A DNA stretch of 64,000 nucleotides, taken from contig NZ_VANR01000005.1 in assembly GCF_005885675.1 (NCBI RefSeq), forward strand, positions 124,001 through 188,000, written 5' to 3'. Origin of the DNA: Polaribacter aestuariivivens (GTDB lineage Bacteria > Bacteroidota > Bacteroidia > Flavobacteriales > Flavobacteriaceae). A program made the position numbers and the translations under genes. Positions 16,372 through 25,800 of this stretch are shown here, one piece after another. The stretch's first letter is position 1. Each line of letters opens with the position of its first letter. Below the pieces are notes generated by a model. It saw nothing but the letters and a program-made list of their open reading frames with translations, was not told the origin of the DNA and ran no database searches.

Positions 16372-18786
16372 ATGAAACACAAATACTTTTTTAAAACTAT
16401 AGCAATTCTATTTGCTAGTTTATTTTTTAATAATTCATTTGCACAATCTACTGGTGATATAGCTTTTGTTGGTTTTAATGCAGATGGAGATAGAGATTTC
16501 GCTATAGTTGCCTTAGCAGATATCGCTGCAAATTCAACAATATATTTTACTGATGATGAAACTGATGGTGTAGGTGGTTTAGCTGGTAGCGAAGGAACAA
16601 TAACCTGGTCAACAGGAGCTAACACAATAAAAGCCGGTAAAATAATTATTTTTACTGATACTGATAGTGATGCAAACCCTTTGTTTGGAGCTTCAGTAGG
16701 TAGTATTACAAGATCAGGGAGTTTTACAATCTCTGCATCTAAAGATGGCTTGATAGCTTTCACTGGAACTGATGAAAACACACCAACCAATTTCTTAACT
16801 GCAATGCAAATTGGAAACGACAGTAATGAACTTGGTCCTTTTGATGGTGATGGAAAAACATTGTCAGGAACAGGTTTGAATACTGACAACACAATTGTAG
16901 TTTTAGATGCAGTTGCATCACCAGATGGAGCTGTATATATTGGTTCACGTTCAAATCAAACTTCATTTAGTATTTATCAGACTGAATTGGTAAATGAAGC
17001 TACTAACTGGAATACACTAGCCTCAACTAGTGATGGTGAAACTCTTTTACCTTTCTCTCAAGAAGCATTTACTATAAACACAACTAATTGGACTGGTACT
17101 ACAAATAGCGATTGGAGTATATCTGGAAACTGGGATAATGGTGTACCAACTTCAAGTTCTTTAGTTTCAATACCAGAAGTAACAAACGCTCCAGAAATAA
17201 CAACAAGTATAGATGCAACAGTAGGTAATTTATCTATTACAGAAGCAGATGGCTTATCTGTTTTAGGTGGTTCTTTAACAATCTCTGGAAATCTTACAAT
17301 TAATACTGGTAGTTCTTTATACTTAGAATCAACTATTACTGGTGCAAACACAATTGATGCTGCTTCAGTAATTTTAGGAGGAACATATACTTCTGACGCC
17401 AATCAATTTTTCTATTTTACAGAAACTTTTAATGATAATACTTCTGGATGGACATTAATTTCATCACCAACTAATGGAGAAGTTATAGATGGTGGAGCTA
17501 CAGGTTTTGCAGGATTTAATGCTTTACAAACAAACGGAACAAATTATGGAATAGCTCCTTATGACAATGCAGTAATTGCAGCAAATAGATGGGACTATTA
17601 TACAACTACCGAAATTGCAGCTACAAATAATGTGGTTATGACAAGTGGAAAAGGATATTCTGTGCTCCCAAATTCTGCTTTAAATGCAGATACAGCTAAG
17701 GGAAAGCTTGGTTTTAAAGGTGCAGTAACAACAACAGACGTAGCTATAGCAATAACAGACAATAGTGGTGGTGTTGGTAATGATTTCAATCTAATTGGAA
17801 ATCCTTTTCCATCATTTATTCCTTTTAATACAACAGCAAATGCCACAAATTTATTAACTGCAAATACTGGTGAATTAGCAGAAGAAACTATTTGGTTGTG
17901 GGATAAAGCTACTAGTACTTATATTACTGTAAACCAAACAACAACAGTAGGTACAGGTACAAATCAAAGACCGTCTTTATATATTGCACCAACTCAAGGT
18001 TTTTTCGTGAAAGCTAAAACTGGAGGTGGTACTTTTAGTTTTACAGAAAGTATGCAAAGTCATCAAAATAGCGGAACATATAACAAAGTACAAAATACTA
18101 GACCCGAAATTGAATTGAATATTACTCAAAATGAAGTATCTAAAAAAACAGTAGTGTATTACTATGAAAACAAAACTACAGATTTTGATAATGGATATGA
18201 TAGTTCTATTTTTGGTGGTGTAAATACTTCCTTTTCTTTGTATACGAAATTGGTTTCTGGCTCTCAAGAAAAGAATTTAGCAATTCAATCGTTACCAAAT
18301 TCAAATTATGAAACAATGGTAATTCCAGTAGGTATAAAAGCAGTTGCTGATAGTGAATTAACATTTTCTGCAAATTCATTAAACTTCCCTAACAATATTA
18401 AAGTATTTTTAGAAGATAGATTAACAAATACATATACACGTTTAGATGAACCTAATAGTAAATACACCATTACTCCAAAAGAAAACTTAAATGGTACAGG
18501 AAGGTTTTACTTACATACAAAATCTTCTTCTGTTTTAAATACAGATTCAGAATTTTTAAGCAATGTAAATATTTTCAACACAAATAATAGTCTTAAAATT
18601 GTAGGTTTAAATCAAGGAAAAGCAAGTTTATCTTTATTTAATATATTAGGTAAAAAAGTAATGGACACTTCTTTTGAATCAACTACTTCTAATACTATTA
18701 GTTTACCTAATTTATCAACAGGAGTTTACATTGTAAAACTTCAAACGTTAGAAGGTAAGATTACTAAGAAAATAGTTTTAGAATAG
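16372..18786 (+). CDS. Secreted T9SS type A sorting-domain protein
   Basis: An 804-residue secreted protein of unknown exact function. A signal peptide ends at NNSFAQ (about 25). Residues 26-215 form a repeat-like beta domain beginning GDIAFVGFNADGDRDFAIVALADI, seen at the start of many flavobacterial surface proteins. A beta-helix-like stretch follows (about 235-340: NWDNGVPTSSSLVSIPEV, then TISGNLTINTGSSLYLES). The last about 80 residues are a type A C-terminal domain (SLSLFNILGKKVMDTSF ... LSTGVYIVKLQTLEGK), which directs export through the type IX system and removal or anchoring at the surface. A 55-residue peptide gene follows after 26 bases with no terminator between, so the two share a message. 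Confidence 0.85.
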   Translation: MKHKYFFKTIAILFASLFFNNSFAQSTGDIAFVGFNADGDRDFAIVALADIAANSTIYFTDDETDGVGGLAGSEGTITWSTGANTIKAGKIIIFTDTDSDANPLFGASVGSITRSGSFTISASKDGLIAFTGTDENTPTNFLTAMQIGNDSNELGPFDGDGKTLSGTGLNTDNTIVVLDAVASPDGAVYIGSRSNQTSFSIYQTELVNEATNWNTLASTSDGETLLPFSQEAFTINTTNWTGTTNSDWSISGNWDNGVPTSSSLVSIPEVTNAPEITTSIDATVGNLSITEADGLSVLGGSLTISGNLTINTGSSLYLESTITGANTIDAASVILGGTYTSDANQFFYFTETFNDNTSGWTLISSPTNGEVIDGGATGFAGFNALQTNGTNYGIAPYDNAVIAANRWDYYTTTEIAATNNVVMTSGKGYSVLPNSALNADTAKGKLGFKGAVTTTDVAIAITDNSGGVGNDFNLIGNPFPSFIPFNTTANATNLLTANTGELAEETIWLWDKATSTYITVNQTTTVGTGTNQRPSLYIAPTQGFFVKAKTGGGTFSFTESMQSHQNSGTYNKVQNTRPEIELNITQNEVSKKTVVYYYENKTTDFDNGYDSSIFGGVNTSFSLYTKLVSGSQEKNLAIQSLPNSNYETMVIPVGIKAVADSELTFSANSLNFPNNIKVFLEDRLTNTYTRLDEPNSKYTITPKENLNGTGRFYLHTKSSSVLNTDSEFLSNVNIFNTNNSLKIVGLNQGKASLSLFNILGKKVMDTSFESTTSNTISLPNLSTGVYIVKLQTLEGKITKKIVLE

Positions 18787-18812
18787 TTTCACAAGATTTA
18801 AAAACATACAAT

Positions 18813-18980
18813 ATGAAAAAACAAACCGAAAAAAACGAAAATATCTCTCGTAAAGATGCCATTAAAAAAATTGGTAATTACGGTAAATATGCTGCACTAA
18901 CAGCGCTTGGAACATACATGATTTTAAATCCACAAAAAGCTCAGGCACAAAGTCCTGAAGCACCAGGAACTGGATTTTAA
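18813..18980 (+). CDS. 55-residue peptide with Tat-like leader, possible modified-peptide precursor
   Basis: A small protein not related to any named family that I can recall with certainty. Residues 1-10 are charged; SRKDAIKKIG (12-21) resembles the twin-arginine pattern SRRxFLK with Lys in place of the second Arg; 22-39 is a hydrophobic stretch (YAALTALGTYMIL); QKAQA (41-45) looks like a signal-peptidase AxA site. Cleavage there would leave a ten-residue tail QSPEAPGTGF with Ser47 and Thr53. The peptide shares a transcript with the T9SS protein and is closed by a strong terminator; the kinase-like and nucleotidyltransferase genes follow immediately. A leader plus short core is what a ribosomal peptide precursor would look like, but no experiment or family match supports it. 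Confidence 0.7.
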   Translation: MKKQTEKNENISRKDAIKKIGNYGKYAALTALGTYMILNPQKAQAQSPEAPGTGF

Positions 18981-19000
18981 AATATGAAACATCTTTTTTA

Positions 19001-19036
19001 AAAACGTCTCGATTTTTTTCGAGACGTTTTTTGTTT
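19001..19036 (+). terminator. Rho-independent terminator
   Basis: The stem AAAACGTCTCGA/TCGAGACGTTTT (19001-19012 with 19019-19030) has a six-T loop and a T-rich tail. It separates the T9SS-peptide transcript from the kinase-nucleotidyltransferase pair. Confidence 0.92.
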
Positions 19037-19070
19037 TAAATATTATAGAAAATACCTACATTTATTTTTT

Positions 19071-20210
19071 ATGAAAAAAAAATCTCATTTTTTATATCAA
19101 ACCTTAGAAAACAAGACTGTAGTCTGGTTTGAAAACAACAACGAATACCTAGTACTAGAAAACACTACTGCAGATATTTTAAAAAGATTAAGCAAAGGTA
19201 TTTCTGTTAAAGAAATTGCCAGTGCTTTAGCTAAAAAGCTATCAGTACCATTAGAAAAAACTATTGATTTTGTTTTAGATATTGAAAAAGATATTTATGC
19301 TAAAAAAAACATAGAAAACACATCTATAACTAATGATTATAGAGATATTCTAAAACCAAAAAATTTTGAATATACAAAGTACTACAAAATAAATAATCTG
19401 GTATTTAAAGTTGAGTTTTCGTCTGAATACGAATTGTATTTGGTGCATCCTAAATTTGCTCATTTAGAGGTTCAAACAACTAAAACTGTTTCACATACAT
19501 TTGCTGTTTTTTTAAACAATAATTTTATTTTCTTTTATGTAGATAAAGATTTTATTGGAGCTTGGAATAAAAAAGAAGTTCATTACTTTCAGGGGAAATT
19601 TTCTATGGAATTAATTCAAAAAATTCATCAAAAAGAAGAAAGTGAATGGATGGGTGTTTTTCATGCTTCTGCAGTTTCTAATGGTGAAAAATGTATCTTA
19701 TTTTTAGGCGATTCAGGTAATGGTAAAAGCACTTCTTTAGCACTTTTACAAGCCAATAATTTTACTTGTTTAGCTGACGATTTTGTTCCAATTGATGCTA
19801 GTAAGAAAGAAGTTTATAGTTTTCCTGCTGCTATTTCTATAAAAAAAAACAGCTTAGAAATTCTACTTCCACTTTATCCAGAACTACAAAACTCTGCAGA
19901 GTATCATTTTAAAAGACTAAATAAAATTGTACGTTATTTACAGCCAAATAATGATGATTTTTTTTCACACTTACCTTGTGAAGATTTAGTTTTTATCAAA
20001 TATCAAAAAGATGCAGATTTAATCTGCGAAAAAATTTCAAAAATTGAAGCTTTTCAGCAGTTAGTTCCAGATTCGTGGTTATCACCAATAAAAGAAAATG
20101 CACAATTGTTTTTAAATTGGTTTAAAAGTTTAAATTGTTATCAAATTACTTATTCAAACAACTCTAAAATGATTGCTACAGTTTCTAAAATATTTAAAAA
20201 TGAATTATAA
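19071..20210 (+). CDS. PqqD-like domain fused to HPr-kinase/PEPCK-like P-loop kinase
   Basis: A 379-residue two-part protein. Residues about 10-85 look like a PqqD/RRE peptide-recognition domain: VVWFENNNEYLVLENTTADILKRLS, then VKEIASALAKKLSV and a helix. The C-terminal part (about 190-375) has the HPr serine kinase / PEP-carboxykinase-like nucleotide fold: HASAV with the conserved His, GDSGNGKST (213-221) as P-loop, and LADDFVPI near 234-241 for metal binding. In lasso-peptide clusters HPrK-like kinases phosphorylate a Ser of the precursor. Here no cyclase or protease is nearby, so the target is open; the adjacent 55-residue peptide is the obvious candidate. The next gene overlaps its end by 11 bases. 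Confidence 0.78.
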   Translation: MKKKSHFLYQTLENKTVVWFENNNEYLVLENTTADILKRLSKGISVKEIASALAKKLSVPLEKTIDFVLDIEKDIYAKKNIENTSITNDYRDILKPKNFEYTKYYKINNLVFKVEFSSEYELYLVHPKFAHLEVQTTKTVSHTFAVFLNNNFIFFYVDKDFIGAWNKKEVHYFQGKFSMELIQKIHQKEESEWMGVFHASAVSNGEKCILFLGDSGNGKSTSLALLQANNFTCLADDFVPIDASKKEVYSFPAAISIKKNSLEILLPLYPELQNSAEYHFKRLNKIVRYLQPNNDDFFSHLPCEDLVFIKYQKDADLICEKISKIEAFQQLVPDSWLSPIKENAQLFLNWFKSLNCYQITYSNNSKMIATVSKIFKNEL

Positions 20211-21312
20211 AGAAACTCTTTTTTTTGTTGCTAAATGTTTGACAATTTCTTTAGAAGAGAAAAACAGAATAGAAATTGAACAACAATTAAAAAAACAGGA
20301 AATAGACTGGGAGTCTGTTGTAAAATTAAGTACAGAACACTACGTGTTTCCTGCATTGTATTGCAATTTAAAAAGAGTAGATTTCCTTAAATATTTACCA
20401 GAAGATTTGGTAGAATACATGAATCATATCACCACACTTAATCGTGAAAGAAATGAACAAATTATTAAGCAGGCAAAAGAAATAAATCAACTGTTACTTG
20501 ATAACAACATCACTCCTATTTTTTTAAAAGGTACAGGTAACTTGTTAGAAGGTTTGTATGAAGATATTGCAGAAAGAATGGTAGGTGATATTGACTTTAT
20601 TGTTTCAAAAGACAACTACCTTAAAACTATTCAAATTATTGAAAGTGATAATTACTCTGTAGTTACAGAGGAAGAATATAGTTTTCCGCAATTTAAACAT
20701 TACAATAGGTTACAAAAAAAAGACAATATTGCTGCTGTAGAAATTCATAAAGAATTATTAATTGAAAAATTTGCAGATGAATTTAATTACGAATTGGTTA
20801 AAACTGATAGTCAAACAATACATAATGTTAATGTATTAAGTTTTGCCAACCAATTATCGTTATCAATCATTGCTAAACAAATTAACGACGCTGGAATTCA
20901 TTATAAAAATATGGCATTAAGAAATGCCTATGATGTTTTTTTACTATCCAAAAAAACCAAAGCTATAGATGCTTTCTCTAAATTTGATACTCTAAAAAAT
21001 CCTTTAAATTGTTTTTTGGCAAGTTGTTATGAAGTTTTTGGAAAAGTAGCATCACTAAATTATGAACATTCGGAAGATGTATTTAATTATCTCAAAAAAT
21101 TCAACACGCAAATTTCTGATATTCAAAAATTAAACACTACTCGCAAAAAGGCTGCTTTTCGAGTATTTATAAAAGCAAGATTAAATATTATTAAAAAAGC
21201 TTTTTTTGATAAGGCATATAGAAATTGGTTGCTAAAAAGAATCACTGATAAAAATTGGCAACAAGAAAAACTTATTCAGCTAAAGCTTAAAAAGCCTAAA
21301 CCAAACGCTTAA
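20200..21312 (+). CDS. Nucleotidyltransferase-family protein (NTP_transf_5-like)
   Basis: A 370-residue protein of the uncharacterised nucleotidyltransferase group PF14907. The minimal nucleotidyltransferase core is visible: ITPIFLKGTGNLLEGLYED (helix 1) followed by RMVGDIDFIVSKD, whose DxD pair would bind metal, and a later AVEIHKELL strand supplying the third acidic residue. The rest is helical. Members of this family recur in ribosomal-peptide clusters beside HPrK-like kinases. The ATG at 20200 is preferred; the frame extends nine codons further, deep into the kinase gene. The 11-base overlap implies translational coupling with the kinase. Its 3' end overlaps the convergent Mur ligase gene by 17 bases. 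Confidence 0.78.
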   Translation: MNYKETLFFVAKCLTISLEEKNRIEIEQQLKKQEIDWESVVKLSTEHYVFPALYCNLKRVDFLKYLPEDLVEYMNHITTLNRERNEQIIKQAKEINQLLLDNNITPIFLKGTGNLLEGLYEDIAERMVGDIDFIVSKDNYLKTIQIIESDNYSVVTEEEYSFPQFKHYNRLQKKDNIAAVEIHKELLIEKFADEFNYELVKTDSQTIHNVNVLSFANQLSLSIIAKQINDAGIHYKNMALRNAYDVFLLSKKTKAIDAFSKFDTLKNPLNCFLASCYEVFGKVASLNYEHSEDVFNYLKKFNTQISDIQKLNTTRKKAAFRVFIKARLNIIKKAFFDKAYRNWLLKRITDKNWQQEKLIQLKLKKPKPNA

Positions 21313-22648
21313 CTTCTTCAAAATCTAAGCCTCCATAATTTCCAGAACTCATTAGTAACAAAGCAGTATTTTCTAAGTTTTGTGAGAGTAAAAAATCTTT
21401 AAATTCTTGCGAATTTGTGTAAATAATCAAATCATCTCTTTTAAAAGCTGTTGCTATTTGCTCTTTTGTAACTTCTTCTAACTGTTTAATTTTAACAGCA
21501 TGAGGTGAATAAAAAACAACTGCTTTATCTGCAAATTCCAATGCACCTTTATATTCTGCTAAAAACTCCGCATTTAAACTAGAGTATGTATGCAACTCTA
21601 AACAAGCCAAAACTGTTCTTTTTTCATATTGGTTTTTAACAGCTTTAGTAGTTGCTGCTACTTTACTAGGTGAGTGAGCAAAATCTTTAAAAATTACTGT
21701 AGAATTTGTTTCTGCAATTTTTTCTAAACGTTTGCTTGCGCCTTTAAAACTTGCTATTGCCTCATAAAAATCGTCTTCATCAATTCCCATATGCTGACAA
21801 ACCCATTTTGCTCCAGCTAAATTTTGTAAATTATGCTTTCCAAAAATTTCTAAAGGCAAATTACCTTCTGCAGTTTCTAAGTAAGTAATTCCGTTTTCTA
21901 TAAAATGAGTTGGCGTTTTGTATGGATATTTTTTAATATGATTTACAGAAGACTCTACTACATCTTTCACATCAGCATCTTCTTCATTATAAATCATTGA
22001 ACCTCCATTTATCATAGAATCTGTAAAAATTCTAAATTGTTTGGTATAATTTTCAAAAGTTGGAAAAACATTGATGTGATCCCAAGCAATTCCACTTAAC
22101 AACGCAATATTTGGTTTGTACAAATGAAATTTAGGGCGCATATCTATTGGCGAACTTAAATACTCATCACCTTCTAAAACAATAAAATCATTTTCTTCAG
22201 TTAAATGTACCATCGTTTCAAAGCCATCTAATTGTGCTCCTACCATATAATCTACTTCTTTTTCATGATAATTTAGCACATGTAAAATCATAGAAGTAAT
22301 CGTCGTTTTTCCATGAGAACCTCCAATTACAACTCTCGTTTTATCTTTTGATTGTTCGTATAAAAACTCTGGATAAGAATAAATTTTTAAGCCCAAGTCT
22401 TGTGCTTTTAACAATTCAGGATTGTCAATCTTAGCATGCATCCCCAATATAATAACATCTATGTTAGAGTTTATTTTCTCTGGAAACCAACCAAACTCTT
22501 TAGGCAGTAAACCATACTTTTCTAAACGAGATTTAGATGGGTTATGTATTGTATCATCACTTCCTGAAACTTGGTATCCTTTTTGGTGTAAAGCAATTGC
22601 AAGATTGTGCATTGCGCTTCCACCAATGGCAATAAAATGAATATTCAT
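21296..22648 (-). CDS. mpl: Mur ligase family protein, Mpl-like
   Basis: A 450-residue Mur ligase that resembles Mpl, the enzyme which joins recycled L-Ala-gamma-D-Glu-meso-Dap tripeptide to UDP-MurNAc. Domain 1 opens with the nucleotide-binding MNIHFIAIGGSAMHNLAIAL; the ATP P-loop is IGGSHGKTTITSM (108-120); EGDEYLSSPID and SGIAWDHINVFPTF contain the conserved Glu and His of the ligase centre; FAHSPSKVAATTKAV is the start of the C-terminal Rossmann-like domain. MurC is the main alternative, but the overall pattern (GDEYLSSPIDMRPKF) is that of Mpl and flavobacterial MurC genes normally sit in the dcw cluster. It is a single gene, convergent with the nucleotidyltransferase gene. Confidence 0.8.
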   Translation of the reverse strand: MNIHFIAIGGSAMHNLAIALHQKGYQVSGSDDTIHNPSKSRLEKYGLLPKEFGWFPEKINSNIDVIILGMHAKIDNPELLKAQDLGLKIYSYPEFLYEQSKDKTRVVIGGSHGKTTITSMILHVLNYHEKEVDYMVGAQLDGFETMVHLTEENDFIVLEGDEYLSSPIDMRPKFHLYKPNIALLSGIAWDHINVFPTFENYTKQFRIFTDSMINGGSMIYNEEDADVKDVVESSVNHIKKYPYKTPTHFIENGITYLETAEGNLPLEIFGKHNLQNLAGAKWVCQHMGIDEDDFYEAIASFKGASKRLEKIAETNSTVIFKDFAHSPSKVAATTKAVKNQYEKRTVLACLELHTYSSLNAEFLAEYKGALEFADKAVVFYSPHAVKIKQLEEVTKEQIATAFKRDDLIIYTNSQEFKDFLLSQNLENTALLLMSSGNYGGLDFEEVKRLV

Positions 22649-22818
22649 TTAACAAAATTTTAAAAAGTAAAAATACAAAAGCTTTAAACAAAATATAGTA
22701 ATTTACAACGAAACTCAGTTAAAAATTAGTTTTACGTGCCAAAAAGTACTGTTTACTAATTGCTTATTGTTTGAAAAACCAATTTTTAGTTGTTTTGTTC
22801 GTATAAAATCTTTGAAAC

Positions 22819-25800
22819 ATGAAAAAAGTTACAACAATTATAATGATTATGCTATTTTCTTTTAGCCTGCATTCGCAAGAAAAATATGAAAAGCTTTGGT
22901 TAGAAGTTGAAAAACTTGAAGTTGATAATTTACCAAAATCAGCATTAAAAATTGTTGAGAAAATTTATGATTCAGCAACCAAACAGAATGACTCACCACA
23001 AATTATAAAATCGCTTTTTTACAAAAGCAAATTTTCTTTAACCTTAGAAGAAGATGCGCAACTAAAAGTAATTTCTTCTTTTAAAGAGCATATTGCTAAA
23101 AGCGAATTTCCAACAAAAAATGTACTAAAAAATATTTTAGCCAACTTATATTGGCAATATTACACCCAAAATAGGTATAAATTTTACAATCGAACACAAA
23201 CAGCAAATAAAGTAGATTCTACAGATTTTAGAACGTGGGATTTAGATACCCTTTTTAAAGAAATTCACAAGTACTATGAGGCATCTTTAAAAAATGAAGA
23301 AAAGCTTCAAAACATTAAGATTAGTGCTTTTGAAGATATTTTAAATTTACAAAAGGATAATGAAACCTATAGCCCTACTTTGTATGATTTTTTGGCAAAT
23401 AATGCATTAATTTTTTATAAAACCTCAGAAAATTCTATATCGAAACCAGCTTATAAGTTTAGTATTGATAATCCTGATTTTTTAGGTGATGTTAATACTT
23501 TTTCAAATTTAAATATTACTTCAAAAGATAGTATTTCATTGCAATTAAATGCTTTAAAAACCTATCAAAAACTCATTTCTTTTCATTTGAAAGCAAAAAA
23601 CAAAAATGCTTTAGCAAATAGTAATATTGAAAGATTACAGTTTGTAAAAAATAATGCCACTTTTAAAGATATAGAAGCCAATTATCTTCAAGCTTTAAAA
23701 AATGCAGAAAAAAATCATAAAAATCATGAATCAGTTGGTTTGTATGTTTTTGAAATTGCACAAATTTTAAATCAAAAAGCAAGTAACTATAGTAATTCTA
23801 ATGAAGAAAAAAACCGTTTTAAAAATAAAGAAGCATTAAAACTTTGTAATGAAGTTATAACAAAATTTCCTAAAAGTTTAGGTGCTTTAAAATGTAGAAT
23901 TCTTGTAGAAAAAATTAAAGAAAAAACACTTTCTATAAAAGCGGAAAAATATGTACCTATACAAACAAATTCTCGTTTGTTAGTTTCTTATAAAAACATT
24001 GATAAATTATTTTTCACAGCCTATAAAATTTCTGAAAATCAATTTACAGATTATCAAAAATTTTACAAATCTGCACAAAAAATTAATTTTCTAAAAAAAT
24101 TTACAATTGTAGCACAATGGAATAAAACACTTAGAAATAAAGGCGATTACTTACAACATTCCACAGAAGTAATTATTCCTAAATTTCAAAATGGAATGTA
24201 TTTAATTTTGGCTTCAGAAACAGCTGAATTCAATGAAGATGCTATTTATGGAACAACTGCTTTTCAAGCAACAAATTTAACCTTAATCGTAAATACATTT
24301 AACAATAAATACAATTATCAAGTAGTTAACAGAAACAATGGAAAGCCTTATAAGAATGCAGAAATACTGTTGACTAACCAACACTCAAAAAGAGGAAAAA
24401 CAATTAGAAAAACCTTAAAAACAGATAACAATGGGTTTGCTTCCTTCAGAAATTACAATACGTATCACAGCGTAAACATAAAAGTTACTTCAAAAAATGA
24501 CGAAGCATCTTTTGGAAACAGGTATTTATACAAACAAGAAAAAAATACTTATAATAATACTGATGAAGATATTACTATTAAACCATTCATTTTTACAGAC
24601 AGAAGTATTTACAGACCTGGACAAACTATTTATTTTAAAACAATTGTATTACAGAAAAAAGGAGAAACTTCAACCGTTTTAAAAGATAAATTTGTAGCTA
24701 TTACATTAGAAGACGCAAATGGACAAAAAGTTAAAACTTTAGATTTAAAATTGAATGAATTTGGATCTGCTGCTGGCGAATTTATATTACCTAATAATGG
24801 ATTGACAGGAAATTTTTCTATAGAGGTAGATGAAAGTGAAAAAAAAGATATCGCTTTTTATAAAGATATTTATTTTGATAATACTTACACTTCAATTTCT
24901 GTTGAAGAATACAAAAGACCTAAATTTAAAACGGAGTTTAAACCCATCACAGAAAGTATAAAATTAAACGATTCTGTTACCATTAATGGATTCGCAAAAG
25001 CATTTTCTGGAGCAACTATTACAGATGCAAAAGTGGTTTATAGGGTTCATAGAAAAGTACAATATCCAACTTGGTATTATTGGCGAAGTCCTGCTATAAA
25101 TTCAAGTTCGCAAGAAATTACTAACGGAGAAATTACCACCAACGAAAAAGGTGAATTTAAAATTACATTTAAAGCCATTGCTGACGAAACTGTTTCTAAA
25201 GAAAGTTTACCAATTTTTAAGTATGAAGTTACAGCTGATGTGACAGATGTAAATGGTGAAACAAGAAGTGCAACAACTATTGTAAAAGTTGGTTATCATT
25301 CTTTACTAGCTACAATTTCTATGAATGACAAGGTTTATAAAAATGACAAAGAAAATGTTTTAAATGTAGATACCAAAAACTTAAATGGTGAGTTTGTACC
25401 TGCTGAAGGAACAATTAAAATTTACAAATTACAAGCACCAGAAAATCCATTAAGAAAAAGACCTTGGAATGCACCAGATTATCAAGATATTTCTGAAAGT
25501 GAATTCAAAAAATTGTTTCCAAACGATGCTTATTCAGATGATGAAAATGATGAAGACAAATGGCAGAAAGGAAAACTAGTTTTTTCTGTAAAGTTCAATA
25601 CAGAAAAAGAGAAACAAATTCAACTTAAAAACACCAAAAAATGGCTGTCAGGTAAATATATTGCTGTTTTAGACAGTGAAGATAAATTCGGGCAAACTGT
25701 TAAAGATGAACATAAATTTACCCTTTATTCTACCAACGAAAAACAAGTTGCTGATAGTAAATTGTTTGTCATAAACACCAATAAAAACTTTTATAAAGTT

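Noticed and set aside
16365..16892. Long minus-strand open frame opposite the T9SS gene, plus others at 17058-17402 and 17598-17846
   Set aside because: Low-complexity Val/Pro/Ser/Ala-rich translation typical of antisense shadows; the plus-strand gene has clear domains over the same DNA.
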